The position numbers and the translations under genes are program-made. The notes beneath the pieces were generated by a model, which was not told the origin of the DNA, ran no database searches, and saw only the letters and a list, made by a program, of their open reading frames with translations. Positions 47,170 to 56,953 of a DNA stretch of 64,000 bases are shown here, piece after piece; position 1 is the stretch's first letter, and each line of letters starts with the position of its first letter. Source of the DNA: Paraburkholderia sp. BL25I1N1 (lineage in GTDB: Bacteria; Pseudomonadota; Gammaproteobacteria; Burkholderiales; Burkholderiaceae); the NCBI RefSeq assembly GCF_003002025.1, contig NZ_PVZB01000005.1:62001-126000 (forward strand). The letters run 5' to 3'.

Positions 47170-47955
47170 ATGGCTATTACCTACAAGACTCCCGACGACA
47201 TCGCCAGGCTGCGCATTTCCGGCCGCCTCGCGGCCGATGTGCTGGCGATGATCGGCGAGCACGTCAAGGCCGGCGTCTCCACCGACGAGCTGGATGCACT
47301 GTGCAACGACTACATTGTCAATACGCAAAAGTCGATTCCGGCAAATGTCGGCTATCTGGGTTTTCCGAAGACGGTGTGTACCTCGGTCAACTCAGTGGTG
47401 TGCCACGGCATCCCGAATCGCGCCGAGATCCTGAAAGACGGCGACATCATCAATATCGACGTCGCGATCATCAAGGACGGCTACTTCGGCGATACGAGCC
47501 GCATGTATTGCGTCGGCCAGCCGAGCACGGTGGCGCGCCAGCTGGTCGACACGACCTATGAAGCGATGCTCGCCGGCATCCGCGAAGTGAAGCCGGGCGC
47601 CACGCTCGGCGACGTGGGCCATGCGATTCAGAAGGTGGCGCAGCGCGACGGCTTCTCGATCGTGCGCGACTATTGCGGGCACGGCATCGGCAAGGTCTAC
47701 CACGAAGATCCTCAAGTGCTGCACTACGGCCAGCCGGGGCAGGGCGTGCGTCTGAAGCCGGGCATGGTCTTCACGATCGAGCCGATGATCAACGCCGGCC
47801 GCGCCGGCACCGCGGTGCAACGCGACGGCTGGACCGTGGTCACCAAGGACCGTTCGCTGTCGGCGCAATGGGAACACATGATCGCCGTCACCGACGACGG
47901 CTATGAACTCCTGACACCGTGGCCGGACGGCACCGGTAGCTACGAAGCGCCATGA
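47170..47955 (+). CDS. map: Methionine aminopeptidase, type I
   Basis: 261-aa cytoplasmic metalloenzyme removing N-terminal Met from nascent proteins. The pita-bread fold's metal ligands are visible: Asp in INIDVAIIKDGYFGDTSR (two Asp), His in DYCGHGIGKVYHEDP, and Glu in FTIEPMINAG and in SAQWEHM. The substrate-pocket His is in VVCHGIPN. Length and lack of an N-terminal extension mark type Ia. An isolated extra copy is possible, since rpsB-linked map genes also occur in this group. Confidence 0.96.
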   Translation: MAITYKTPDDIARLRISGRLAADVLAMIGEHVKAGVSTDELDALCNDYIVNTQKSIPANVGYLGFPKTVCTSVNSVVCHGIPNRAEILKDGDIINIDVAIIKDGYFGDTSRMYCVGQPSTVARQLVDTTYEAMLAGIREVKPGATLGDVGHAIQKVAQRDGFSIVRDYCGHGIGKVYHEDPQVLHYGQPGQGVRLKPGMVFTIEPMINAGRAGTAVQRDGWTVVTKDRSLSAQWEHMIAVTDDGYELLTPWPDGTGSYEAP

Positions 47956-48154
47956 CCCCGCGTGGCGCGTACCGCGTCCGGCCACTTGCGCCGGAGCTGG
48001 GCGCGTAACGTGCTGCTGAGTCGGGATACGCTCCGTATGTCGCTTCCCGAGGGGAGTTCCTGCGGCGCATACCCTGTTCCGGTAAAGAATGATTTGACTC
48101 TCGCGCCGGTTCGGTTAAAGCTACGCCTTAGGGTTTCAAGGGGTTTTCGTCTGC

Positions 48155-48688
48155 ATGAGTCCGTCATTGACCGTTCGCCGTATCGCCGCTGATCAGGGCG
48201 CTGTTTTCCGCGAACTCCGTACTGCGTCGCTGCGGGAGGCACCGTATGCCTTCGGCGCCACGCTTGAGGACGCGTTGTCGGCCGACGCCGCCAGTTTCGA
48301 CGCCACCGCCGCGGATCATGCGGTTTCCTTCACCTCCACCACCTTTATTCTCTACACCGAGGGCCATCCGGCGGGACTGATCGAAGCGTACTTCGACGAT
48401 ACCGCGGCGCGCCGCGCATTCGTTTGCGAACTGTGGGTGGCCCCGGCCGTGCGTCATTTGCGCGGCGGCGAGCTGCTGGTCGACTCGGCCGCCGCCTGGC
48501 TCGCGAACGAAGGCGCCACGGAAATCTACGCGTGGGTCGCCGACGCCAACCGCAATGCCATGCGCTTTTACGAGGCGCTCGGCTTCGGCCCGACCGGCGA
48601 GCACCGTCGCGTCACGCGAGCACCGGACCAGGCGGAAAGCCTGCTGGTGCGCCATGTGCCGACCACGTCCCAGGTGTTTCAGCAGTGA
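48155..48688 (+). CDS. GNAT-family N-acetyltransferase
   Basis: 177-aa cytoplasmic acetyl-CoA-dependent transferase. The N-terminus LTVRRIAADQGAVFRELR is typical. The acetyl-CoA loop region is LWVAPAVRHLRGGELLVDSA (R/QxxGxG/A-like), with NRNAMRFYEALGFGPTGEH near the C-terminus. No neighbour indicates a substrate. The upstream 47956-48154 shows no gene, and the ribosome site is weak (GGGGTTTTCG region). Confidence 0.87.
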   Translation: MSPSLTVRRIAADQGAVFRELRTASLREAPYAFGATLEDALSADAASFDATAADHAVSFTSTTFILYTEGHPAGLIEAYFDDTAARRAFVCELWVAPAVRHLRGGELLVDSAAAWLANEGATEIYAWVADANRNAMRFYEALGFGPTGEHRRVTRAPDQAESLLVRHVPTTSQVFQQ

Positions 48689-48910
48689 TCTCGCGAGCGG
48701 CGCGACAGTCTGCCGCTCGATTCCCTTCCGCGTCTCTTCAGCGTCGGTCGCCAGTTTGTCGGCGCGATGCGCGGCCTGAACGTCCGCTGCAAGGCCGTCG
48801 CGTTGCCGGTGCGGGAGCGCGTCGTGATGGCGGTGGCCCGTTCTCCCGGCGAAAAAGCTGGCCGCGCGCGTCGACGCCTGTAAAATACGCAAAATTTTTT
48901 GCCGAACGCT

Positions 48911-49759
48911 ATGTCGCCCAAGAAATCGCCCTTTTTCGAACTTCGCAGCGGCTCTGTCGACACGCTCCTGTTCGTGGTCAAGACAACCGACCTCGACGCC
49001 ATGCGTGCCGAACTGACCCGGCGCTTCGAGGCGACCCCCGAATTTTTCGCTAACGACGTCGTCGCGATCGACGTGCGCCGTCTCGCCGAGAACGAACGTG
49101 TGCCGCTCGCCGACATCGCGCAACTGCTCGACAGCGTACGCATGCGCCCCGTTGGCGTGGTCGCCAACGCGCAGCAGGCGTGGGCGGCGGAGTCGCAGCT
49201 GCCGTTGCTCGAAGCGCGTGACCGCCGCGGCGCCGCTAACGCTCCCAAATCCGCAGACGAAGACACCGCTGCCGCAGCCGCGCCGGCTGTCACCGCCGCG
49301 ACGGCCACGCCGCCTTCCGATCTGTTCGAGCTCGCAGCCGCCGCGCCGGAGAACGGCACGCCAGCCACGGCCGCGGCCGTCGAACCGGCTCCCGCCGCGG
49401 AACCGGTGCGTCTCGCCACGTCGTCGCAAACCATGGTGGTCGACAAGCCGCTGCGCTCCGGTCAGCGCATTTACGCCAAGGGCGACCTGGTCGTGCTCGG
49501 CCTCGTGAGCTACGGCGCGGAAGTGATCGCGGAAGGCAACATCCATATTTACGCGCCGCTGCGCGGCCGGGCTTTGGCCGGCGTGCAGGGCAATCACGAC
49601 GCGCGCATTTTCTGCACGTGTCTCGAGCCGGAACTCATCTCGATCGCAGGCATCTATCGAACGACTGAGAACCCTTTGCCGGCCGACGTGCTCGGCAAGC
49701 CGGTGCAGATCTGGCTCGAAGAAGAAAAGTTGATGATCGAACCGCTGCGGCTCACCTAA
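48911..49759 (+). CDS. minC: Septum site-determining protein MinC
   Basis: 282-aa cytoplasmic FtsZ-polymerisation inhibitor. The N-terminal MinC_N domain is ~1-100 ([20 protein letters not shown]), followed by a long Ala/Pro-rich linker (~105-170). The C-terminal beta-helix ~175-282 has [36 protein letters not shown] and [17 protein letters not shown], the MinD-binding side. It is first in the minCDE operon. ATG 48911 is used, with TTG 48899 also in frame. The linker is longer than in E. coli MinC (231 aa). Confidence 0.96.
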   Translation: MSPKKSPFFELRSGSVDTLLFVVKTTDLDAMRAELTRRFEATPEFFANDVVAIDVRRLAENERVPLADIAQLLDSVRMRPVGVVANAQQAWAAESQLPLLEARDRRGAANAPKSADEDTAAAAAPAVTAATATPPSDLFELAAAAPENGTPATAAAVEPAPAAEPVRLATSSQTMVVDKPLRSGQRIYAKGDLVVLGLVSYGAEVIAEGNIHIYAPLRGRALAGVQGNHDARIFCTCLEPELISIAGIYRTTENPLPADVLGKPVQIWLEEEKLMIEPLRLT

Positions 49760-49862
49760 GCGACGTGAAGCGCGCCGCGTCGATCAAGCCGATGCACGCG
49801 GCGTTTCACGGCAAATATGGCCGCACATAATTGACGAATTTGACGAACACAAGGTAAGGGTA

Positions 49863-50678
49863 ATGGCAAAAATCATTGTGGTGACTTCGGGCAAGGGTGG
49901 CGTGGGCAAGACGACCACGAGCGCGAGTTTTGCATCAGCCCTCGCTCTGCGTGGCAGCAAAACCGCCGTGATCGACTTCGACGTCGGCCTGCGTAACCTC
50001 GACCTCATCATGGGTTGTGAACGCCGCGTGGTGTACGACCTGATCAACGTGATCCAGGGCGAAGCCAATCTGAACCAGGCGCTCATCAAGGACAAGAAGT
50101 GCGAGAACCTGTTCATCCTGCCGGCCTCGCAAACGCGTGACAAAGACGCGCTGACCATGGAAGGCGTCGAGAAGGTCATCAACGACCTGATCGCGATGGA
50201 CTTCGAATTCATCGTGTGCGATTCGCCGGCCGGTATCGAATCGGGCGCGCTGCTCGCCATGCATTTCGCCGACGAAGCACTGATCGTGACGAATCCGGAA
50301 GTCTCGTCGGTGCGCGACTCGGACCGCATCCTCGGCATTCTGTCGTCGAAGACCAAACGCGCGATCGAGGGCAAGGAGCCGATCAAGGAACACCTGCTGA
50401 TCACCCGCTACAACCCGAAGCGCGTCAGCGAAGGCGAAATGCTGTCGCTGACCGATATCCAGGAAATTCTGCGCATCGACCTGATCGGCGTGATTCCGGA
50501 ATCGGAAGCGGTGCTGCACGCATCGAACCAGGGCTTGCCGGCGGTGCATCTGGACGGTACCGATGTGGCCGAAGCCTATAAAGACGTCGTGTCGCGTTTC
50601 CTCGGCGAGCAGAAGTCGCTTCGCTTTACCGATTACCAGAAGCCCGGGCTGCTGCAGCGCCTCTTCGGCACCAAGTAA
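49863..50678 (+). CDS. minD: Septum site-determining ATPase MinD
   Basis: 271-aa membrane-cycling P-loop ATPase that recruits MinC and oscillates with MinE. Deviant Walker [10 protein letters not shown] is near residue 10. [16 protein letters not shown] and [17 protein letters not shown] are conserved. The C-terminal amphipathic membrane helix is [10 protein letters not shown]. Start context AAGGTAATGG. It lies 14 nt upstream of minE. Confidence 0.98.
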   Translation: MAKIIVVTSGKGGVGKTTTSASFASALALRGSKTAVIDFDVGLRNLDLIMGCERRVVYDLINVIQGEANLNQALIKDKKCENLFILPASQTRDKDALTMEGVEKVINDLIAMDFEFIVCDSPAGIESGALLAMHFADEALIVTNPEVSSVRDSDRILGILSSKTKRAIEGKEPIKEHLLITRYNPKRVSEGEMLSLTDIQEILRIDLIGVIPESEAVLHASNQGLPAVHLDGTDVAEAYKDVVSRFLGEQKSLRFTDYQKPGLLQRLFGTK

Positions 50679-50692
50679 GGGGAGCGCACGTA

Positions 50693-50947
50693 ATGTCGAT
50701 TCTTTCGTTTTTGCTGGGCGAGAAGAAGAAGTCCGCGTCGGTAGCGAAGGAACGCCTGCAGTTGATCATCGCGCATGAGCGCGCCGGCGGCCATGCGCCT
50801 GCCGATTACCTGCCTGCGTTGCAACGCGAACTGGTGGCCGTGATCTCGAAGTACGTGAAGATTTCCCATGACGATATTCGCGTGAGCCTCGAACGTCAGG
50901 ACGATCTCGAAGTGCTCGAGGTCAAGATCGAAATACCGCAGGCCTGA
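50693..50947 (+). CDS. minE: Cell division topological specificity factor MinE
   Basis: 84-aa partner that stimulates MinD ATPase and sets the oscillation. Anti-MinCD helix/beta region [15 protein letters not shown] (~20-34), topological domain [27 protein letters not shown] ribosome site. It is the last gene of minCDE. Confidence 0.97.
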   Translation: MSILSFLLGEKKKSASVAKERLQLIIAHERAGGHAPADYLPALQRELVAVISKYVKISHDDIRVSLERQDDLEVLEVKIEIPQA

Positions 50948-51261
50948 TCGTTTAAAAGGTCTGTTCCGTCTCGCGGCCGGTTTCTTATGACGTGCTGCGC
51001 GCTTCGCTGCGTTGCGTCGAGATGACGTGATGCAGGGCGGCGCGCGAGTGCGCCGCTCCGTTGTGCCTCTTTGTCATTCCTAATTCCCCTCTGTGTTCGT
51101 GCGCATGGGCATGCATGGGCTTTCTCGCGCGCGTCAGCGGCGCGTCGAAATAATCCGTTGCACTTCGGCGTGTGGCGTTACATGCCCACGGTCAGCCGCT
51201 GCGTCCCCTCGCGCATTAAATGGATAACGCCGCCTTCGGCGCCTATCTACAGAGGGATAAC
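50948..51261. other. Intergenic region after minE, no gene seen
   Basis: 314 nt without a recognisable gene or clear terminator. It should carry the promoter for the next gene. Confidence 0.5.
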
Positions 51262-51573
51262 ATGAACAAGACCTTTCGTTTGCTGCTTGCCAACACCGTA
51301 TTGATCGCCGCCGGCGCAGCCGCCGTGGCATCGGCTTCGGCCGCGGAAGTCGTCGTGATCGCGCCGTCCGCGCCGCCGCCGGTGCGCTACGAAGCAGTGC
51401 CCGCGTCGCGCGTCGGCTACGTGTGGGATCACGGTCATTGGCGCTGGGATCACGGCCGCTATGTGTGGATCGGCGGTCACTGGCAAGCCGAGCGTGTCGG
51501 CTATCACTGGGTGCCGGGCCACTGGGTCGCGCACGGCCCGAATTATCACTGGGTTGAAGGCCACTGGGCGTAA
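51262..51573 (+). CDS. YXWGXW-repeat secreted protein
   Basis: 103-aa exported protein with signal peptide (ending ASASAAE). The mature part is a run of Trp/His/Tyr/Gly repeats of the YxWxxGxW type: WDHGHWRWDHG, YVWIGGHW, YHWVPGHWV and YHWVEGHWA. This is the YXWGXW domain family of small periplasmic or surface proteins of unknown function in Burkholderiales. AGAGGG precedes ATG 51262. It is followed closely by a tiny lipoprotein gene. Confidence 0.85.
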   Translation: MNKTFRLLLANTVLIAAGAAAVASASAAEVVVIAPSAPPPVRYEAVPASRVGYVWDHGHWRWDHGRYVWIGGHWQAERVGYHWVPGHWVAHGPNYHWVEGHWA

Positions 51574-51712
51574 CGCCATGTGCTTCGGCATGCACGGCGC
51601 GGCGAGTGCCGCGCATGCCATCCCTTCCGTTTCGACAAGCACGGACAAATGCATGCACCGCGCCGCGCGTTCGGCGTAGCGCTCGCCCGCGCGCGCTTCA
51701 GGAAACCCTGTG

Positions 51713-51823
51713 ATGAAAAAGAATCTGCTTCTGATCGCCGTGCTGGCGGTCATGCTGGCCGGCTGCGTCGTCGTGCCGGCGCGGCCGATGTATCTGCGCG
51801 CCCCGGCCGTCGTCGTCTACTGA
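51713..51823 (+). CDS. Tiny lipoprotein (36 aa)
   Basis: Signal peptide MKKNLLLIAVLAVMLAGC with a perfect lipobox LAGC, leaving an 18-residue lipidated tail (CVVVPARPMYLRAPAVVVY region). AGGAA lies 9 nt before the ATG. Its stop overlaps the convergent CLC gene's 3' end by 7 nt. Function unknown. It is similar in style to the Gly/Tyr-rich lipoprotein at 55162. Confidence 0.7.
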   Translation: MKKNLLLIAVLAVMLAGCVVVPARPMYLRAPAVVVY

Positions 51824-53238
51824 CGCGGTGCGCTGCCGTTGGCGTCGTCGACGGGCGGCTCACCGTCGACTTGCGCAACGGGCTGCCCGGGCGCTTCGAC
51901 CTCGGGCACTTCCGGCGTCGGTGCGGGCGCGGGTTGCGGCAACGGCGTCATATAGCGCGCGGCCAGCGACTCATACAGAGGCGGCGCAAAGAGACGCGAC
52001 ACGCGGCTCGCAATCAACGCGGTGGCCATCAGCGAGATCACCAAAGCGTGGCCGTTGATCATCTCCATCACAATCACGAACGACGTAATCGGCGACTGCG
52101 TGACGGCGGCCAGGTAGCCGACCATGCCGAGCGCGATCAGCATCGGCAGGTCCATCGAGTCGAACACCCGGTGCAGCAGATCGCCGAAGCCCGCGCCGAT
52201 CGACAGCGACGGCGCGAAGATGCCGCCTGGAATGCCCGGCAAATAGGAGCCGACCATCGAAATCATCTTCATGAACGGGTAAAACACCGACAACTGCTCG
52301 TGGCCGTCGAGCAAACCGCGCGCTTCGGCGTAGCCGCTGCCGAAGGTCGTGCCGCCCGAAATCAGGCCGACCACCGCGATCACGAAACCGCACACGGCGG
52401 CGAACGCGACCGGCCGCTCGCTGTGCAACTGTCGCAGCGGCGCCGGAATCCAGCGCGCGGTATTCAGCAGGAGCCAGCCGAACAAACCGCCCGCGAGGCC
52501 CGTGACGATCGCCGTAAGCAACACCGCGAGCGCCAGCACATTAGGAAAGTGCGCGCCGATCTGGATGGTGCCGAAATAGGTGTAGTTGCCATTCAAGCCG
52601 AGCGCGATCACGCCGGCGATGATGATGGCGGTGATCAGCACGCCGCTCGCGCGCGCCTCGAAACTGCGCGTCAATTCCTCGATCGCGAACACGATACCGG
52701 CGAGCGGCGTGTTGAACGCCGCGGACAAGCCCGCCGCCGCGCCGGCCAGCACGAGTTGCCGTTCGATCAGCGCATTCGAGCGGGGATACAGCCGTCGCAG
52801 ATTGAACATCAAGGCGGCGCCGACCTGCACGGTCGGCCCTTCGCGGCCGATCGTGAGGCCGCCGAGAATCGCCAGAAACGACACGACGATCTTGCCGAAC
52901 AGAATCCGGAAGGTGAGCAGCCGTGACCCGTATTCGCTCGTCCGGGAGTGAAGGGTGGCGATGACCTGCGGAATGCCGCTGCCTTCGGCGCCGCGGAAGA
53001 ACTTGCGCGTGAGCCAGACGGCGAGCGCCGCGACCGCGGGGGTGATGATCAGCGGTGCCCACACATGGCGTTGCTGCACGGAGCGAAACTCGTTGTAGCC
53101 CCAGTCGATCAGCCTTGCGTACAGCACGGCGGTCAGCCCGACTGCGATCGCACCGAGCCAGAAGACGCCGTATTGGCGCCACAGTCGTCTCGCGCGTCGA
53201 ACGATGGCGGAAGATCGGATCGGGATGGGCCGGGACAT
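51817..53238 (-). CDS. CLC-family chloride channel or H+/Cl- antiporter
   Basis: 473-aa inner-membrane protein with the three CLC selectivity motifs: GSGIPQ, GREGP (with the gating glutamate, as in the E. coli antiporter), and GGIFAPSLSIG. About 10-12 hydrophobic helices lie between residues 25 and 430. The C-terminal ~40 residues are Pro/Glu/Asp-rich, and there are no CBS domains. ATG 53238 (MSRPIPIRSS) is chosen over an in-frame extension to 53391. Confidence 0.92.
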   Translation of the reverse strand: MSRPIPIRSSAIVRRARRLWRQYGVFWLGAIAVGLTAVLYARLIDWGYNEFRSVQQRHVWAPLIITPAVAALAVWLTRKFFRGAEGSGIPQVIATLHSRTSEYGSRLLTFRILFGKIVVSFLAILGGLTIGREGPTVQVGAALMFNLRRLYPRSNALIERQLVLAGAAAGLSAAFNTPLAGIVFAIEELTRSFEARASGVLITAIIIAGVIALGLNGNYTYFGTIQIGAHFPNVLALAVLLTAIVTGLAGGLFGWLLLNTARWIPAPLRQLHSERPVAFAAVCGFVIAVVGLISGGTTFGSGYAEARGLLDGHEQLSVFYPFMKMISMVGSYLPGIPGGIFAPSLSIGAGFGDLLHRVFDSMDLPMLIALGMVGYLAAVTQSPITSFVIVMEMINGHALVISLMATALIASRVSRLFAPPLYESLAARYMTPLPQPAPAPTPEVPEVEAPGQPVAQVDGEPPVDDANGSAPRQ

Positions 53239-53449
53239 GAGCGTGTGTGGCGCAAAAGGGTGCAGTATAAGTCGCGCCGCGCCCATCACCTGTGTGAAAG
53301 TATTCTGAAATGATGTAAAAGGGCTGCGTGTCAGCCGCTGAACGTAACCCGCCGTAGTAATGACCGAAAGGCGCGATGTCCGATTCGGCAAAGGTTATCG
53401 GATTCGTCGGCTAAAATACTGTGATGTCCGAACAACTCACAGGTCCTCA

Positions 53450-54454
53450 ATGAAGCGCGTCCTTATCGTCAAGGTCACTTCGCTCGGCGATATCGTGCAA
53501 GCCTTGCCCGTGGTCGCCGATATCAAGCGCGCGTTTCCCGGCGTTCAGGTGGATTGGGCCGCGGACGAAGCATTCGCCGAAGTCGTGCACTGGAGCGAGA
53601 ATGTAGACCGCGTGTTGTGCGCGCCTTTGCGCCGCTTCAAGAAAGCGCGCCGCTGGGCCGATTTCAAGTCGATCTGGGCGTCCATCGCCGAGTTGCGCGC
53701 CTATCGCTACGATTTCATCCTCGACATTCAGGGCGTGTACAAGAGCGCGATCATTGCGTTTCTGGCGCGCTCGTCGCGACGCATTGGCTACCGGGCGCCG
53801 GATCTCGGCGAGCAGGGCGCGGCGTTCGCTTATACCGGCCGATTCGGCCCGCGTCCGAAATGCAATGCGTGGCATGGCATGCGCATCAGCGCGGGCGAGG
53901 CACTCGGCTACGAGATAGAAGGCCCGGCGGTCTTCAATCTGCGCTTGCCGGAACCGGCCACGCTTCCGTTCGAGGCGAACGGCGCGCCGGTCGCGGCGTT
54001 CTTTCACGCCACCTCGAAAGACGACAAGAAATGGCCGGTGAGCCATTGGGTGGCGATCGGCCGCGAACTCGCGCAGCGCGGTTTTCAACTGGTGCTGCCG
54101 TGGGGTTCGGAAGGCGAGCGACTCGAAGCGGAGCAGATCGCATCGCAACTGCCGGGCGCGACCGTCCTGCCGAAAATGAGCGTGACGGAAATCGCGCAGA
54201 TGATCGACGCGTGCTCGCTCGTGGTCGGCACCGACACGGGCTTCGTCCACCTTGCGCACGCGCTGCAGAAGCGCACGGTGATGATCTTCGTGGCGACACC
54301 GCCGTCGCATTACGGCATTGAATCGCCATATCGCTCCGTCTCCATCGGCGACGGCCAGTCGGTGCCGCCCATCAGCGCAGCGCTCGAGGCGATCGACTAC
54401 GTTCACACCGAGGCGCACGACGTGACGGCGCAGCACGGGTCCACAGCCGTCTGA
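53450..54454 (+). CDS. waaC: Lipopolysaccharide heptosyltransferase I
   Basis: 334-aa peripheral inner-membrane GT9 enzyme adding the first L-glycero-D-manno-heptose to Kdo2-lipid A. It starts with MKRVLIVKVTSLGDIVQALP, the WaaC N-terminal motif, and has DFILDIQGVYKSA, FFHATSKDDKKWPVSHW and VGTDTGFVHLAHAL. AGG lies 7 nt before ATG 53450. It is transcribed divergently from the CLC gene. No other core-LPS genes are in the window. Confidence 0.93.
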   Translation: MKRVLIVKVTSLGDIVQALPVVADIKRAFPGVQVDWAADEAFAEVVHWSENVDRVLCAPLRRFKKARRWADFKSIWASIAELRAYRYDFILDIQGVYKSAIIAFLARSSRRIGYRAPDLGEQGAAFAYTGRFGPRPKCNAWHGMRISAGEALGYEIEGPAVFNLRLPEPATLPFEANGAPVAAFFHATSKDDKKWPVSHWVAIGRELAQRGFQLVLPWGSEGERLEAEQIASQLPGATVLPKMSVTEIAQMIDACSLVVGTDTGFVHLAHALQKRTVMIFVATPPSHYGIESPYRSVSIGDGQSVPPISAALEAIDYVHTEAHDVTAQHGSTAV

Positions 54455-55161
54455 ACGCGGCGTCCCGACGGCTTGCGCAATCGTTTGCTCGAAAAGAAAA
54501 GAGGCGCGACGCGCAGTCCGCTCAAACAACCGAGCGCCGCCTCGTAACGCCTCCGAAAACGCCCGTGTCGGGGAACAGCGGGCGGAGAGGAATCGCTGCA
54601 ATCAATACATTCGGCTACGCATTGAGCGGTGACATCGCGTACACGCTCGGTGTCGACGCGACGACCGCCGCCTGGCGACTGGCCGGGGTGCATCTCCGGT
54701 TCATCTGCGGGATAGGGTGCGAATGTCCACACGGTTTCGTGCAGCACCTAAGCTTCCCCGCAGCCGCAAATTCAAAAGGCGCCGCGCATTACACGCCTGT
54801 TAAATCTGTCGCTTTTCGTTGAGCGCCGACTTGGCCATTCACGCATTATTCGCGTGACCAAGGCGACGGCGCGCTGCATGCCTTCGTGGGCACCTTGTCC
54901 GGCAGATTCACCTTGCGCCGCGTATGCGCCGCCAGCAAGGCACGCGTCGTACCGGCACATTCAAACCAGTATAGGCGGTGATTTCCTCCGATGTGAATTC
55001 GACGTGATCGCGCCTCGAGCGCAGTGCGTGACGCGCGTCGATCATGTAACACCTTGGTGATTTTCCCTTACAAATCGCAACGCTCGCGCAGCGCGCCGTC
55101 GTGTTCAATCGAGTCATTCGGGGTTTCGGCTCGAATCACTCTGACACGATGGAGAACAACA
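54455..55161. other. 707-nt region without a supported gene
   Basis: Several short open frames (for example 85 codons from 54565) lack ribosome sites or recognisable products. An imperfect GAGGCG/CGCCTC inverted repeat lies shortly after waaC (about 54510-54545). Base composition is similar to its surroundings but locally less GC-rich around 55050-55140. A decayed gene or regulatory region is possible. Confidence 0.4.
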
Positions 55162-55296
55162 ATGAAACGCTTGATCCTCAGCCTGATCGCAGGCACGTTG
55201 CTCGCAACGGCACTTGGTGGTTGCATCGTCGCGCCCGCGCCGGGCTACTACGGCGGCGGTGGGTACTATCATCACGGCGGCTATTACTACCGGTGA
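55162..55296 (+). CDS. Small Gly/Tyr/His-rich lipoprotein (44 aa)
   Basis: Signal with lipobox LGGC (KRLILSLIAGTLLATALGG), then a tail of Pro, Gly, Tyr and His (PGYYGGGGYYHHGGYYYR). GGAG lies 9 nt before ATG 55162. Such small lipoproteins occur in Burkholderia, with function unknown. The His pair and Tyr run could bind metal or surfaces, but nothing proves it. Confidence 0.65.
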   Translation: MKRLILSLIAGTLLATALGGCIVAPAPGYYGGGGYYHHGGYYYR

Positions 55297-55349
55297 TCCA
55301 ACTGACCGAGGCCGCGGCGCCTGCGATGGCGCCGCGGCACCCGTCCGCA

Positions 55350-55529
55350 TCAGGCCAGCAGCATTTCGAACGCGATGACCGCGGCGATGGCCGCGGCATT
55401 CGCAGCTAGCGCTTCCACCACGATGCCTTTCCATGTCGCCGGACGAAAGCGCAATGCAAGCAATAGCGAACAGAGCAACGCCAGTGCAATGATCATCACG
55501 ACGTCCGCGTTGTGAAGGTGAACGTTCAT
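55350..55529 (-). CDS. Small two-helix membrane protein (59 aa)
   Basis: ATG 55529 has GGGAGG 5 nt upstream. Two hydrophobic helices, VVMIIALALLCSLLLAL and IVVEALAANAAAIAAVIAF, are separated by a basic loop (RFRPATWKG). Family unknown; probably an inner-membrane small protein. It is convergent with the Gly/Tyr-rich lipoprotein gene. Confidence 0.6.
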   Translation of the reverse strand: MNVHLHNADVVMIIALALLCSLLLALRFRPATWKGIVVEALAANAAAIAAVIAFEMLLA

Positions 55530-55645
55530 CCCTGCCTCCCTGCTGCCTGAAGGGTTATTTGAGTCGAGTATAGGCATGTCAAAAAGACGCGCAAGGCAGG
55601 GAATTTACTCAGCAAATGCTCGGCTGGCGAAGGGCGCTCCTCGCG

Positions 55646-56953
55646 TTACATCAGCCGTGTGTCGCGTGTTTCGCGCATGCACAGCACGCCGATCATGCTG
55701 ACGGCCGCGGCGATCGACACATACGCGCCCACCCATGGCAACCCGCCGCGCGCGGCGAGCATCTGCGCGATATACGGCGCGACGGACGCGCCGAGAATCC
55801 CACCGAGGTTGTACGACACCCCGGCGCCGGTATAGCGCACATTGGTGGGAAACAACTCCGGCAGGAGCGCGCCCATCGGCGCGAACGTCACGCCCATCAA
55901 AAACAGTTCGATCACAAGGAACAGCAGCACCAGCGACGTCTGTCCGCTGCCGAGCAACGGCGCCATCGTGAAGCCCGACAGAATCGCCGCGATGATGCCG
56001 ACGATCAGCACCGGCTTGCGTCCATAGCGGTCGGCGGCCCAGGCCGACAGCGGCGTGGCGAGCGCCATGAACACCACGGCGATGCACAGCAGACCGAGGA
56101 ACGTCGGCCGCGGAATATGCAACACGGAGACGCCGTACGACAGCGAAAACGTGGTGGCGTTGTAGAACAGCGTGTAGCAGACGACCATCGCGAGCGCGCC
56201 GAGCAGGGTCGGCACCCAGTGTTGCGACAGCAGCGTGGCGATCGGCACCTTCACGCGTTCCTGACGTTCGATCGCCGCCTGGAATGCCGGCGTCTCGGCG
56301 ATTTTCAGGCGCACGTATAAACCGAGCGCGACCAGCACCGCGCTCACGAGGAACGGCACGCGCCAGCCCCAGCTGCGGAACTGCTCGTCGCTCAGGGACA
56401 GCGCGAGCGCGAAGAACAGGCCGTTGGACGCAAGAAAGCCGATCGACGGCCCGAGTTGCGGGAACATGCCGAACCAGCCGCGTTTGCCCGGCGGCGCATT
56501 CTCGGTGGCGAGCAATGCCGCGCCGCCCCATTCGCCGCCGAGGCCGATACCCTGGCCGAAGCGCAAGATGCACAACAGGATCGGCGCGAGGCTGCCGATC
56601 GAGTCGTAGCCGGGTACGAAACCGATCAGCGTGGTGGACACGCCCATCACCAGCAGCGACGCCACCAGCGTCGATTTACGGCCGATCCGGTCGCCGAAAT
56701 GGCCGAACAGGAACGAGCCGATCGGCCGTGCCACGAAGGCGATGCCGAACGTGACGAAGGCCGACAAGGCCTGCGCCGTCGCCGAGCCATGCGGGAAAAA
56801 CACCGGTCCGATGACGAGCGCCGCGGCGGTCGCATAGACGTAGAAATCGTAGAACTCGATCGCGGTGCCGATAAAGCTCGCGAAGATGATCCGCGAACTC
56901 TTGTTCTGCCCGGCCGCATTGGGCTGGGCCGCGGAAATCGGCGAAGTGGACAT
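55646..56953 (-). CDS. MFS transporter, metabolite:H+ symporter (MHS) type
   Basis: 435-aa inner-membrane protein with 12 predicted helices. IIFASFIGTAIEFYDFYVYA and GHFGDRIGRKSTL (the MFS loop 2-3 signature) place it in the MHS family with ProP, ShiA and KgtP. FGQGIGLGGEWGGAALL and PELFPTNVRYTGAG are family-typical. The substrate, probably an organic acid or osmolyte, cannot be fixed. ATG 56953 has AGGGAG 9 nt upstream. Confidence 0.93.
   Translation of the reverse strand: MSTSPISAAQPNAAGQNKSSRIIFASFIGTAIEFYDFYVYATAAALVIGPVFFPHGSATAQALSAFVTFGIAFVARPIGSFLFGHFGDRIGRKSTLVASLLVMGVSTTLIGFVPGYDSIGSLAPILLCILRFGQGIGLGGEWGGAALLATENAPPGKRGWFGMFPQLGPSIGFLASNGLFFALALSLSDEQFRSWGWRVPFLVSAVLVALGLYVRLKIAETPAFQAAIERQERVKVPIATLLSQHWVPTLLGALAMVVCYTLFYNATTFSLSYGVSVLHIPRPTFLGLLCIAVVFMALATPLSAWAADRYGRKPVLIVGIIAAILSGFTMAPLLGSGQTSLVLLFLVIELFLMGVTFAPMGALLPELFPTNVRYTGAGVSYNLGGILGASVAPYIAQMLAARGGLPWVGAYVSIAAAVSMIGVLCMRETRDTRLM

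Noticed and set aside
53360..53449. N-terminal extension of waaC
   Set aside because: It adds Arg-rich residues not found in the family. ATG 53450 with AGG upstream begins exactly at the conserved MKRVLIVKVTSLGD.
54565..54822. 85-codon frame between waaC and the small lipoprotein gene
   Set aside because: No ribosome site, signal or recognisable composition. The region is left as unassigned.
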